Shown: positions 1 through 7,619 of the stretch, piece after piece | Layout: each line of letters begins with the position of its first letter | Position numbering within the stretch: position 1 is the first letter of the stretch | Assembly: GCF_044901685.1 (NCBI RefSeq) | Contig: NZ_JBJDPS010000006.1 | Location: forward strand, 372,001-436,000 | Length of the DNA stretch: 64,000 bases | Direction: 5' to 3' | Source of the DNA: Micromonospora_G sp044901685 | Lineage (GTDB): Bacteria > Actinomycetota > Actinomycetes > Mycobacteriales > Micromonosporaceae | The notes under the pieces: generated by a model | Databases searched by the model: none | Seen by the model: the letters and a program-made list of their open reading frames with translations, nothing else | Told to the model about the DNA's origin: nothing | Made by a program: the position numbers and the translations under genes

Positions 1-639
1 GACATCGACGAGTTCGACGAGCACTGCGACCACCTGCTGATCCGGGACGACAGCACCGGGTCGGTGGTCGGCACGTACCGGATGCTGCCGCCGGACCGCG
101 CCGCGCGGGCCGGCCGGCGGTACGCGGACAGCGAGTTTGACCTGTCCGCGTTCGCGCCGCTGCGCGACGAGCTGGTCGAGATCGGGCGGTCCTGCGTGCA
201 CCCGGACCACCGCAGCGGTGCGGTGATCAACCTGATGTGGGCCGGCATCGCCCGGTACCTGCACCTGCGCGATCTGCGTTGGCTCGGCGGCTGCACCTCG
301 CTCGCGTTGGACGACGGGGGCCTCAACGCCGCCGGGGTCTGGAACAAGGTCTCCGCCCGGAACATGGCACCGCCGCCGCTACGGGTGCGCCCGCACCGGC
401 CCTGGCTGGCCGAGCCCGCCGGGGTGGCGGCGGTGGCGGCCAACGCCGACCCGGCGGGTGCGCCGCCGGCCGTGGTGCCGGCCCTGCTCCGCGGCTACCT
501 GCGTCTCGGCGCCTGGGTCTGCGGCGAACCCGCGTACGACCCCGACTTCAACGTCGCCGACCTGTACGTACTGCTCTCGATGGACCGGATGCACCCCCGC
601 TACCGCCGGCACTTCCTCGGACTCGGAGAAGACGGATGA
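1..639 (+). CDS. GNAT/OlsB-like N-acyltransferase (5' partial)
   Basis: The reading frame is open from the first base, so the N-terminus lies outside the window; 212 residues are visible. The segment EIGRSCVHPDHRSG followed by an LMWAGIARY stretch matches the hemolysin-like/OlsB acyltransferase family, which moves a 3-hydroxyacyl group from acyl carrier protein to the alpha-amine of ornithine to make lyso-ornithine lipid at the membrane. The stop overlaps the ATG of the next gene (ATGA), and that gene is a PlsC-type O-acyltransferase. OlsB followed by OlsA is the established pair for ornithine lipid, so I infer this role for both. Family is fairly clear; substrate is inference. A plain GNAT acetyltransferase remains possible. 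Confidence 0.72.
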   Translation, partial: DIDEFDEHCDHLLIRDDSTGSVVGTYRMLPPDRAARAGRRYADSEFDLSAFAPLRDELVEIGRSCVHPDHRSGAVINLMWAGIARYLHLRDLRWLGGCTSLALDDGGLNAAGVWNKVSARNMAPPPLRVRPHRPWLAEPAGVAAVAANADPAGAPPAVVPALLRGYLRLGAWVCGEPAYDPDFNVADLYVLLSMDRMHPRYRRHFLGLGEDG

Positions 640-1565
640 ACACGCTCTGGCAGCCCCGTTCGGACTGCGGGCCGCACTGCCTGCCCCGCCCCGGCGAGAC
701 CCCGGCGGTCTCCCGGCTGCGCCGGGCCGGTCGGCTCGCCGCCCTGATCGGCGCGTTGCTGTTCGGGGTGCTGCTCCTTCCCCTGCTGCCGCTGCTGCCC
801 GCGGTCGGCCGGCAGGTCGGCGGACGCTGGTGGGCCCGGATGGTGCTGGGTTCGCTGGGCATCACCCTGCGGGTCCGGGGGCGGATGCCCCGGCGCCGCG
901 CGCTGCTGACCGCCAACCACATCTCCTGGCTGGACATCATGGCCACGCTCTCGGTCGCGCCGGCCCGGATGCTGGCCAAGCAGGAGGTGCGGCAGTGGCC
1001 GCTGATCGGGTGGCTGGCGTCGGCCGGCGGGACCATCTTCGTCAACCGGACCCGGCCACGGGCGCTGCCGCAGATCGTGGCGAAGGTGGCCGAGGCGCTG
1101 CGGGCCGACACCGTGGTGGCGGTCTTCCCGGAGGGTACGACCTGGTGCGGCAAGCCGCGCGAGGCCAGCGACTGCACGGCGGCCGGCCGGTTCCGGCCGG
1201 CGATGTTCCAGGCCGCGATCGACGCCGGAGCGCCGGTGGTGCCGCTGACCATCACCTACCGCACCGGACCGGGACGCGAGGGTACGACCGCCGCCGCCTT
1301 CCTCGGCGACGACAGCCTCTGGGTGTCGCTGCGGCGGGTACTCGCCGTACGCGGGCTCTCCATCACGGTGACCGCCGCGCCGGCACTGCATCCGGAGGGG
1401 TCGGTCTCCCGGCGTCGGCTGGCCCAGGCCGCCCAGTCGGCGGTCCGCTTCGCCGGCCCGCTCGGCCAGCCGGCGGCCACGGCCCCGGCGTCGGTGCCCG
1501 TCCCGGTCGGACTCGTCGCCACGTCCCCACTCTCCCCGTCACCCGCCCTCGACCTGGCCGCCTGA
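636..1565 (+). CDS. PlsC-family 1-acylglycerol-3-phosphate / lyso-ornithine-lipid acyltransferase
   Basis: A 309-residue membrane acyltransferase. After a hydrophobic segment (about residues 32-55) come the family hallmarks: the HX4D motif NHISWLD (His95, Asp100) and the FPEGTT glycerol-phosphate binding motif around Glu166. Enzymes of this family esterify a free hydroxyl with an acyl chain at the cytoplasmic membrane face. The ATG overlaps the stop of the OlsB-like gene by ATGA, so the two are translationally coupled. This favours an OlsA-like role (second acylation of lyso-ornithine lipid) over bulk phosphatidate synthesis. The last 50 residues are Ala/Pro/Ser-rich and look disordered. A longer open frame upstream at 237 is only the shadow of the preceding gene. 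Confidence 0.8.
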   Translation: MNTLWQPRSDCGPHCLPRPGETPAVSRLRRAGRLAALIGALLFGVLLLPLLPLLPAVGRQVGGRWWARMVLGSLGITLRVRGRMPRRRALLTANHISWLDIMATLSVAPARMLAKQEVRQWPLIGWLASAGGTIFVNRTRPRALPQIVAKVAEALRADTVVAVFPEGTTWCGKPREASDCTAAGRFRPAMFQAAIDAGAPVVPLTITYRTGPGREGTTAAAFLGDDSLWVSLRRVLAVRGLSITVTAAPALHPEGSVSRRRLAQAAQSAVRFAGPLGQPAATAPASVPVPVGLVATSPLSPSPALDLAA

Positions 1566-1587
1566 CCACACCCGTACCCGTCTCGCC

Positions 1588-1611
1588 TATCGCGATGTAT
1601 CGCGTTACGAT
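1588..1611 (+). promoter_or_regulatory. Probable PadR operator (TATCGCG direct repeat)
   Basis: Two copies of TATCGCG(A/T)T start at 1588 and 1598, ten bases apart and so one helical turn, followed by ACGAT. This AT/CG-mixed element stands out in GC-rich surroundings and lies about 70-95 bases before the small ORF that precedes the PadR gene. PadR regulators commonly bind such elements and repress their own operon. The sequence is seen; the regulator assignment is inference. Confidence 0.45.
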
Positions 1612-1683
1612 GCCGGCGGGCGGCGGCGCGCTGGCGGAGTCCGGCCGCCCCGCGCGGCCGGCGACGACGGGGACGGGTGTGGC

Positions 1684-1803
1684 ATGGCGGGTTGGGCGAT
1701 CAGCGAGTCGCGACGGCTGACCCTCGACGGGGACCCGGACGAGGCGGCGCCGGTCGTCGGAGTGTCCGATCCGGTCGGCGACGAGCGGTGGGGGGCGGCG
1801 TGA
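1684..1803 (+). pseudogene. Short ORF resembling the N-terminus of a DUF4097 protein (probable deletion remnant)
   Basis: This 39-codon ORF begins MAGWAISESRRLTLDG, the way DUF4097 (adhesin-like beta-repeat) proteins begin: a Trp near position 4 followed by an R/Q-x-L-x-L-D-G pattern. It then runs into a short unrelated tail. Its TGA overlaps the GTG start of the PadR gene (GTGA), so it is still coupled to that gene. DUF4097 genes are commonly followed by PadR genes in actinomycetes. I infer that an internal deletion removed most of a DUF4097 gene but kept its operator, start and coupling junction. It could instead be a genuine small leader ORF. Confidence 0.4.
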
Positions 1804-2405
1804 CCTCGGTGTTCAGCCACGGTCGGCTCCGGCTCTACCTGCTCAAGCTCCTCGACGACGGCCCGAAGCACGGCTACGAGCTGATTCGGTCGCTGGAGAA
1901 CCGGTTCCTCGGCCGCTACGCGCCGAGCGCCGGCACCATCTACCCCCGGTTGCAGCGGCTGGAGGCGGAGGGACTGGTCACCCACACCGCCACCGGCGGA
2001 CGCAAGGTCTACGAGATCACCGAGGCCGGTCGGGGCGAGCTGCGCCAGCGCGGCGGCGAACTGGCGGAGATCGAGTCGGACATCCGGGCGTCGGTGGCCG
2101 ATCTCGCCAGCCTGGCCGGGGAGATCCAGACCGAGGTACGCGGCCCGGTCCGGGACCTGAAGCGGGAGTTGCGGGCCGCCACCCGGGAGACCCGCCTCCA
2201 CAACGGTACGGTTCCGGGCGCCTCGGCGAGCCGGCAACCGCCGCCCGGTGCGGACCTCGACGCCGAACTCGACCGCCGGCTCACCGACTTCGCCGTCGAG
2301 GTACGCGCGCTGGTGCGCGGTCGGAACCTCACCGACGGGCAGTTCAGGACGCTGATCCGTACCCTCGACGGCGCCCTCGACGGGCTGCGCCGGCTGCTGC
2401 GCTGA
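1800..2405 (+). CDS. PadR family transcriptional regulator
   Basis: A 201-residue regulator. Residues about 5-85 form the PadR winged helix (LRLYLLKLLDDGPKHGYEL, then SAGTIYPRLQRLEAEGLV and the wing TGGRKVYEIT). The C-terminal half is the extended helical region used for dimerisation, with a charged linker. The chosen GTG overlaps the stop of the upstream short ORF; a G-rich stretch precedes it. An in-frame GTG at 1677 would add residues out of family register. It lies downstream of a TATCGCG direct repeat, which suggests autoregulation. No neighbouring transporter or enzyme reveals its effector; the expected DUF4097 partner seems to have been lost. Confidence 0.85.
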   Translation: MTSVFSHGRLRLYLLKLLDDGPKHGYELIRSLENRFLGRYAPSAGTIYPRLQRLEAEGLVTHTATGGRKVYEITEAGRGELRQRGGELAEIESDIRASVADLASLAGEIQTEVRGPVRDLKRELRAATRETRLHNGTVPGASASRQPPPGADLDAELDRRLTDFAVEVRALVRGRNLTDGQFRTLIRTLDGALDGLRRLLR

Positions 2406-2456
2406 GCGGTCCCCGGTGGCGTCCCGCCCGGCGGCTGTCGGCCGGTCCCCGGCGGG

Positions 2457-2478
2457 TTCCCAGGGAGTTTTCAGGGGA
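2457..2478 (+). promoter_or_regulatory. Candidate autoregulatory direct repeat of the response regulator
   Basis: The pentamer CAGGG occurs at 2461 and 2472, spaced 11 bases, within TCCCAGGGAGTTTTCAGGG. It sits about 40-60 bases before the response regulator start. OmpR-type regulators bind direct repeats with roughly one-turn spacing, and autoregulation is usual. Position and spacing are seen; binding is inference. Confidence 0.35.
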
Positions 2479-2518
2479 CGCCCAGCCCGCCCGCAGCCCG
2501 GCGGCGGATGATGTGGTC

Positions 2519-3217
2519 ATGGCAGCGCAAACCGAGGCACGGCTTCTGGTCGTGGAAGACGACCCCAACATCCTGGAGTTGCTCTCCGCGAGCCTGCGCT
2601 TCGCCGGCTTCGACGTGGCCACCGCGACCAGCGGCAGTGCCGCCGTGACGGCGGCCAAGGACCGTCGCCCCGACCTGGTCGTGCTCGACGTCATGCTGCC
2701 CGACCTGGACGGGTTCGAGGTGATCCGGCTGATGCGGGAGGGCGGTACGCGTACCCCGGTGGTCTTCCTGACCGCCCGGGACGCCACCGACGACAAGATC
2801 CGTGGGCTGACCCTCGGTGGCGACGACTATGTCACCAAGCCGTTCAGTCTGGAGGAGCTGACCGCCCGGATCCGGGCCGTGCTGCGGCGTACCGCGTCCG
2901 GGGAGCAGGCGCCCTCCCGGCTCAGCTTCGCCGACCTGGAGCTGGACGAGGAGACGCACGAGGTGCACCGGGCCGGACAGCGGGTCCAGCTCTCGCCGAC
3001 CGAGTTCAAGCTGCTGCGCTACCTGATGCTCAACGCGAACCGGGTGCTCTCCAAGGCCCAGATCCTCGACCACGTCTGGAACTACGACTTCCGGGGCGAC
3101 GACAACATCGTCGAGTCGTACATCTCCTACCTGCGGCGCAAGGTCGACACGAGCCAGCCACGCCTGATCCACACCCTGCGGGGCGTCGGATACGTGCTGC
3201 GCAAGCCGGCGGCGTGA
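2519..3217 (+). CDS. OmpR-family response regulator (MprA-like)
   Basis: A 232-residue regulator. The receiver domain (about 8-120) carries the acidic pair in VVEDDPN, phospho-acceptor Asp57 in VVLDVMLPD, Thr85 and Lys107 in YVTKPF. The DNA-binding winged helix (about 135-230) ends in LIHTLRGVGYVLRKP. An alternative GTG two codons upstream exists; the ATG gives the standard length. Its stop overlaps the GTG of the histidine kinase, and an HtrA protease follows. This is the order of mycobacterial mprA-mprB-pepD, an envelope-stress system, so I infer that role. Family certain; orthology to MprA likely but not proven. Confidence 0.93.
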   Translation: MAAQTEARLLVVEDDPNILELLSASLRFAGFDVATATSGSAAVTAAKDRRPDLVVLDVMLPDLDGFEVIRLMREGGTRTPVVFLTARDATDDKIRGLTLGGDDYVTKPFSLEELTARIRAVLRRTASGEQAPSRLSFADLELDEETHEVHRAGQRVQLSPTEFKLLRYLMLNANRVLSKAQILDHVWNYDFRGDDNIVESYISYLRRKVDTSQPRLIHTLRGVGYVLRKPAA

Positions 3218-4779
3218 CGACTCCGGTCTCGGTTCTCAAGAGCCGGCTGCGCAGTACCCCGCTGCGCTTCAAGCTGGTCACCGCAGTCCTCGCCCTGGTC
3301 GCCGCCGCGCTGCTGGTGATCAGTGTGATGACCACGTTCTTCCTGCGTAACTACCTGGTCAGCCAGGTCGACAGCGAGCTGCACACCTCGGCCAGCAGCC
3401 TCCAGACCTTCGCGGCCACGGCGAACCGTGGCACGGTCAGCCTGCCGTACGCCGACTACATCCTGGTGCTGACCACGGACGACCCGAACCGGGTCGACCT
3501 CGGTTACGACACCGGCCGGTTCAAGCCGTCCGACCTGCCGCCGTGGCCGTCGGACGAGGCGGGCTTCGCCAAGCTCCAGGGCGACCCGATCACCGTACGG
3601 GCGCACGACGGCAAGGTGCGCTGGCGGATGCTCTACACCCAGTTGCCGACCGGCCAGATGGCCGCCATCGGGCAGCACCTGACCGACGTCGACCAGGCGG
3701 TCAAGCAGCTCATCTGGATCGACCTGCTGGTCGGCGGGGCGGTGCTGATCCTGCTCGCCTCGCTCGGCGCGGCGATCGTCCGTACCAGCCTGCGACCGCT
3801 GGACAAGATCGAGCAGACCGCGGCGGCGATCGCCGACGGCGACCTGACCCGGCGGGTGCCCGACCCCGAGCCCGGTGCGGTGGAGGCCAAGACCGAGCTG
3901 GGTCGCCTCTCCCGGGCGCTGAACGCGATGCTCACCCAGATCGAGGCGGCGTTCACCGCCCGGGCGGCGTCCGAGGCGGCGGCCCGCAACGCCGAGTTGG
4001 GTGCCAGGGACGCGGCGTTCGCCGCCCAGGCGTCCGAGGCCCGGGCCCGCCGCTCGGAGGAGCGGATGCGGCAGTTCGTCGCGGACGCGTCGCACGAGCT
4101 GCGTACGCCGTTGACCACCATCCGTGGCTTCGCCGAGCTCTACCGGCAGGGGGCCGCGGGCTCGCCCGAGGAGACGGCCCGGCTGGTCCGGCGGATCGAG
4201 GACGAGGCCGCCCGGATGGGGCTGCTGGTCGAGGACCTGCTGCTGCTGGCCCGGCTGGACCGGGAGCGGCCGTTGGTGCTGGGGCCGGTCGAACTGCCGG
4301 TGCTGGCCACCGAGGCGGTCCAGGCGGCGCAGGCGATCGCACCGGAACGGGCGATCACCCTGGAGATCGTGCCCGGCGCCGGGGAGTTGGTCGTGCTCGC
4401 CGACGACGCACGGCTGCGACAGGTGCTCGGCAACCTGATGACCAACGCCCTCACCCACACTCCGCCGGACGCCTCGGTGACCCTGAGGCTGAGCTCCGAG
4501 GCGGGCAACCTGGCCGTGGTCGAGGTCGTCGACACCGGCCCCGGGCTCGCCCCGGAGCAGGCGGAACGGGTCTTCGAACGGTTCTACCGGGCGGATGCCG
4601 CCCGTACCCGTCGGGCCGGCGGGGCGACCGGCACCGGTCTCGGACTGGCCATCGTGGCCGCCCTGGTGGCCGCGCACAACGGCAGCGTGGAGGTGCTCGA
4701 GACGCCGGGCGGCGGCGCGACCTTCCGGGTCAGGCTGCCCCTCGCCCCGGAGGCCACCGACCCGGCCGAGGGTGAGTAG
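3214..4779 (+). CDS. Sensor histidine kinase (MprB-like)
   Basis: A 521-residue membrane kinase. TM1 lies near residues 20-42, an extracytoplasmic sensor at about 43-168, TM2 near 170-190, then HAMP. An alanine-rich stretch (about 245-285) predicts a long coiled coil between HAMP and the dimerisation domain, longer than usual. The phospho-accepting His294 is in ADASHELRTPL. The ATPase domain shows the N box (LGNLMTNALTHTP), DTGPGLAP and GTGLGLAIV. The GTG start overlaps the regulator stop (GTGA), so the pair is coupled. With the HtrA-type protease directly downstream it probably senses envelope or misfolded-protein stress. Confidence 0.93.
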   Translation: MTTPVSVLKSRLRSTPLRFKLVTAVLALVAAALLVISVMTTFFLRNYLVSQVDSELHTSASSLQTFAATANRGTVSLPYADYILVLTTDDPNRVDLGYDTGRFKPSDLPPWPSDEAGFAKLQGDPITVRAHDGKVRWRMLYTQLPTGQMAAIGQHLTDVDQAVKQLIWIDLLVGGAVLILLASLGAAIVRTSLRPLDKIEQTAAAIADGDLTRRVPDPEPGAVEAKTELGRLSRALNAMLTQIEAAFTARAASEAAARNAELGARDAAFAAQASEARARRSEERMRQFVADASHELRTPLTTIRGFAELYRQGAAGSPEETARLVRRIEDEAARMGLLVEDLLLLARLDRERPLVLGPVELPVLATEAVQAAQAIAPERAITLEIVPGAGELVVLADDARLRQVLGNLMTNALTHTPPDASVTLRLSSEAGNLAVVEVVDTGPGLAPEQAERVFERFYRADAARTRRAGGATGTGLGLAIVAALVAAHNGSVEVLETPGGGATFRVRLPLAPEATDPAEGE

Positions 4780-4872
4780 CGCGGTCGTGGTCCGGCGCGG
4801 GTGCGGCGATTCACAGCGAACATCCAGTGCGATTCCAGGTGGGTCGCAGAGCGACGGGGCAAGGTAGGGGCC

Positions 4873-6546
4873 ATGAACGAGTACGAGACCGACCCGCAGC
4901 GGCCTTCGGCCAACGCCGACGCCGACGCCACGCCGTCGTATCCCACCGCGGAGTTGTCGCCCGTCGAGCGCGGGCCGGCCGACTCCACCACCGGTCCGGT
5001 CACCCCGACCGAGGATGGCGCCGAACCGGCCGCCGCCCGGTCGGACGTCGTACCGGACGCCACGCGGGCGGAACCGGCCGCCCCGCCGGCCGCCGCGACC
5101 GAGCAGCAGAACAGCCCGTACGCCGCCCCGACGACGGGCGCCCCGGCCGGCACGACGGAGGCGCGCCCCGGTCACCCGTACCCGGCTCCGGCTCCGGCTC
5201 CGGCCGGACCGTACGCCGGCTACCCGGGCCAGACCGACCCGTACGGTCGCCCGTACGGCGCCGCCCAGCCGGCCTCTCCCGGGCACCCGGCGCCGACCCC
5301 CTACCCGCCGAGCCCCTGGCACCCGGCGGCGCAGAACCAGCCGGGTTGGACCGGCAACCAGAGCTACGCCGGGCAGCACATGTCCGGCTCCCACCTGCCG
5401 CCGCAGCCGCCGCACCTGGGCGGAAACCCGCCGCCGATCTGGGCCCAGGGCCCGGGTACGCCCGGCGCCCCGCAGCGGCCGAGCCGGGCCGGCAAGTTCG
5501 CCGCCATCGGTGCCGCCGCGCTGGTCCTGATGGCCGGCTCCGGCATCGCCGGTGGCGCGGTCGCGCTGGCGCTCGACGGCGGCTCGTCGAACGTCACCCG
5601 GACCTACACCGCGGCCCCGATCATCAACAGCGAGGACCTGCCGAAGATCGCGGCCTCGGTGGAGAACAGCGTCGTCTCGATCACCACCGGCACCGGCGAG
5701 GGCTCGGGCGTGGTGCTGACCGCCGACGGCTACGTGCTGACCAACAACCACGTGGTCGCGGGCGCCTCCGGTGACGCCGTGCGGGTGGTCTTCGCGGACG
5801 GCAAGACCGCCCAGGCGAAGATCATCGGCACCGACCCCAAGACCGACCTCGCGGTGGTCAAGGCCCAGGGGGTCAGCGACCTCGCCCCGGCGAAGTTCGG
5901 CGACAGCGACGCGATGCAGGTCGGCGACACGGTGCTCGCCCTGGGCAGCCCGCTGGGCCTGCAGGGCTCGGTGACCGCCGGCATCATCAGCGCCCGGGAC
6001 CGGACCATCCAGGCCGGCGGCGAGGACCAGCAGCAGCCGCAGAACCCGTTCCAGCAGCAGCGACCGCAGGCGGTCAGCTCGATCTCCGGCCTGTTGCAGA
6101 CCGACGCGCCGATCAACCCGGGCAACTCCGGTGGCGCCCTGATCAACACCAAGGGCGAGGTGATCGGCATCAACACCGCCATCGCCACCGCCGGGAGCAA
6201 CGGCAACATCGGCGTCGGCTTCGCCATCCCGAGCAACAAGGCCAAGGACGTGGCCGGCAAGCTCCAGCAGGGCCAGAAGATCAGCCACCCGTACCTCGGG
6301 GTGAGCGTCACCGAGTCCGACGACGGCGGCGCGGTGGTCAGCGCGGTGACCGAGGGCAGCCCGGCCGCCCAGGTCGGCCTGGAGCAGGGCGACGTGATCA
6401 CCCGGTTCGGCGACAAGACGATCAACGACTCGAACGATCTGGTCGGCGCCGTACAGACCGGCAAGGTGGGCGACAAGGTCCAGTTGACCTTCAAGCGGAA
6501 CGGTGTGGAGAAGACGGCAACCGTGACGCTCGCCGAGACGTCATAG
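4873..6546 (+). CDS. HtrA/DegP-like membrane serine protease with PDZ domain (PepD-like)
   Basis: A 557-residue protein. The first 200 or so residues are cytoplasmic, Pro/Ala/Gly/Tyr-rich and low in complexity. One TM segment (AAIGAAALVLMAGSGIAGG) then places the trypsin-like domain outside. The triad is visible as His293 (NNHVVAG), Asp325 (KTDLAVV) and Ser419 (NPGNSGGAL); a PDZ domain (about 470-555) follows. A Gln-rich insert (QQQPQNPFQQQR) interrupts the protease domain. The ATG is preceded by AGGTAGGGG. Cytoplasmic tail, TM, protease and PDZ match PepD, the protease encoded next to mprAB in mycobacteria. Likely role: envelope protein quality control, possibly feeding back on the kinase. 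Confidence 0.92.
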   Translation: MNEYETDPQRPSANADADATPSYPTAELSPVERGPADSTTGPVTPTEDGAEPAAARSDVVPDATRAEPAAPPAAATEQQNSPYAAPTTGAPAGTTEARPGHPYPAPAPAPAGPYAGYPGQTDPYGRPYGAAQPASPGHPAPTPYPPSPWHPAAQNQPGWTGNQSYAGQHMSGSHLPPQPPHLGGNPPPIWAQGPGTPGAPQRPSRAGKFAAIGAAALVLMAGSGIAGGAVALALDGGSSNVTRTYTAAPIINSEDLPKIAASVENSVVSITTGTGEGSGVVLTADGYVLTNNHVVAGASGDAVRVVFADGKTAQAKIIGTDPKTDLAVVKAQGVSDLAPAKFGDSDAMQVGDTVLALGSPLGLQGSVTAGIISARDRTIQAGGEDQQQPQNPFQQQRPQAVSSISGLLQTDAPINPGNSGGALINTKGEVIGINTAIATAGSNGNIGVGFAIPSNKAKDVAGKLQQGQKISHPYLGVSVTESDDGGAVVSAVTEGSPAAQVGLEQGDVITRFGDKTINDSNDLVGAVQTGKVGDKVQLTFKRNGVEKTATVTLAETS

Positions 6547-6592
6547 CACCGGGACCCGCGACAGCGGCGGGACCCGCGCAGACCTGAGGGCG

Positions 6593-6615
6593 GCACTTCC
6601 GTGACCCGGAAGTGC
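6593..6615 (+). terminator. Hairpin after the protease gene
   Basis: GCACTTCC at 6593-6600 pairs perfectly with GGAAGTGC at 6608-6615 around a 7-base loop, about 46 bases past the protease stop. It has no T tract and probably acts with the stronger hairpin just downstream. Confidence 0.55.
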
Positions 6616-6630
6616 GCCTCCTCCCCAAGC

Positions 6631-6680
6631 GGCGGGCGATGTGACCAAGGGGGTTGGTCACGTCGCCCGCCGCGCCTTTT
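6631..6680 (+). terminator. Strong rho-independent terminator with T tract
   Basis: GCGGGCGA-T-GTGACCAA (6632-6648) pairs with TTGGTCAC-G-TCGCCCGC (6654-6670) across a GGGGG loop, giving a 17-bp stem with one internal mismatch. CGCGCC and TTTT follow at 6677-6680. A T tract is uncommon at such GC content, which makes this the most canonical terminator in the window. It closes the RR-HK-HtrA transcription unit. Confidence 0.85.
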
Positions 6681-6817
6681 CCCCCGTTCCTGCCGGCGGG
6701 CCCCGGAACACGTGCTTGTCGGGCCGGCTCACACCCCTCACCTGGGGCGGATGAGGTCGGGTCACCCCGGCCGGCGGCAGGCTCGGGGGACAGGGACGGA
6801 TCCGGGGAGGGACGGCG

Positions 6818-7492
6818 ATGGCCACGGCAACCGTGACCCGGGAGGACTCGGCCATCCAGCGCGACGTGCTGGCCGAGTTGGAATGGGAGGCACAGGTGCA
6901 GCCCAACGAGGTCGGGGTGATCGTCACCGACGGCGTGGTGACGTTGACCGGTTCGACGGACAGCTACTCCCGGAAATGGGCGGCCGAGCGTACGGCGCAC
7001 CGCATCCGGGGTGTCCGAGGAGTGGCCAACACCATCGAGGTACGGGTCGGGGCGGACGGCCGCAGCGACACCGACATCGCGAAGGCGGCCAGCCGGGCCC
7101 TGCAGTGGGACTCCTTCGTGTCGGTGGACCGGATCGACGTGACCGTCGCCAACGGCTGGGTGGTGCTGCGCGGTGAGGTCGAGCACGGCTTCGAGAGGCA
7201 GGCCGCCGAGCGGGGCCTCGGACGGCTGACCGGGGTGCGCGGGCTGACCAACCTCATCTCCGTACGCCCCGGCGAGCGGGTTCCGCCCGAACAGCGCGAA
7301 CGCGACATCCGGCGCGCTCTGGCACGGGTGATCGAAGACAACGCGGACCACATCGTCGTACACGTCGACGGCGACACCGTCATCCTCGCGGGCACCGTCC
7401 GGTCTTGGATGGAACGCGAGGAAGCGCGCCGGGTGGCCTGGTCGGCACCGGGGGTCAGGGAGGTCGACGACCGGCTCGGCATGGCCATCTGA
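6818..7492 (+). CDS. Triple BON-domain protein
   Basis: A 224-residue soluble protein made of three BON modules at about 12-78, 85-150 and 155-222. Each has the pattern I/V-x-V-x-V-x-D/N-G-x-V-x-L-x-G (for example GVIVTDGVVTLTGS and IVVHVDGDTVILAGTV) and ends in a V-R/x-G-V-x-x-V repeat. BON domains bind phospholipid or other ligands and occur in osmotic-shock and envelope proteins. There is no signal peptide, so a cytoplasmic or membrane-peripheral location is likely. GGGAGG lies 7 bases before the ATG. It is separated from the protease operon by a strong terminator, so it has its own promoter; a stress role is inference. Confidence 0.88.
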   Translation: MATATVTREDSAIQRDVLAELEWEAQVQPNEVGVIVTDGVVTLTGSTDSYSRKWAAERTAHRIRGVRGVANTIEVRVGADGRSDTDIAKAASRALQWDSFVSVDRIDVTVANGWVVLRGEVEHGFERQAAERGLGRLTGVRGLTNLISVRPGERVPPEQRERDIRRALARVIEDNADHIVVHVDGDTVILAGTVRSWMEREEARRVAWSAPGVREVDDRLGMAI

Positions 7493-7500
7493 CCCGCCGG

Positions 7501-7560
7501 CCGTCGGTCATCCCCGAGAACCGTCGGTTATCCCCGGGAACCGCTGGTTATCCCCGGCCG
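7501..7560 (+). repeat. Three tandem 20-bp repeats before a glycosyltransferase gene
   Basis: Three consecutive 20-bp units begin CCGTCGGTCATCCCC, CCGTCGGTTATCCCC and CCGCTGGTTATCCCC with no gap. They fill the space between the BON stop and the ribosome-binding site of the glycosyltransferase. Exactly two helical turns per unit would suit cooperative protein binding. No function is proven. Confidence 0.7.
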
Positions 7561-7619
7561 AGTCGGGAAACCCGGACCATCCGGCAGGTCAGCCGGAGCA
7601 GTGGGGAGGGCTCGACGTC

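Noticed and set aside
3127..6288. 1053-codon minus-strand open frame
   Set aside because: It is antisense to the RR, HK and protease genes. Its composition (Arg/Gly/Pro-rich, no domains) is typical of a third-position GC shadow frame.
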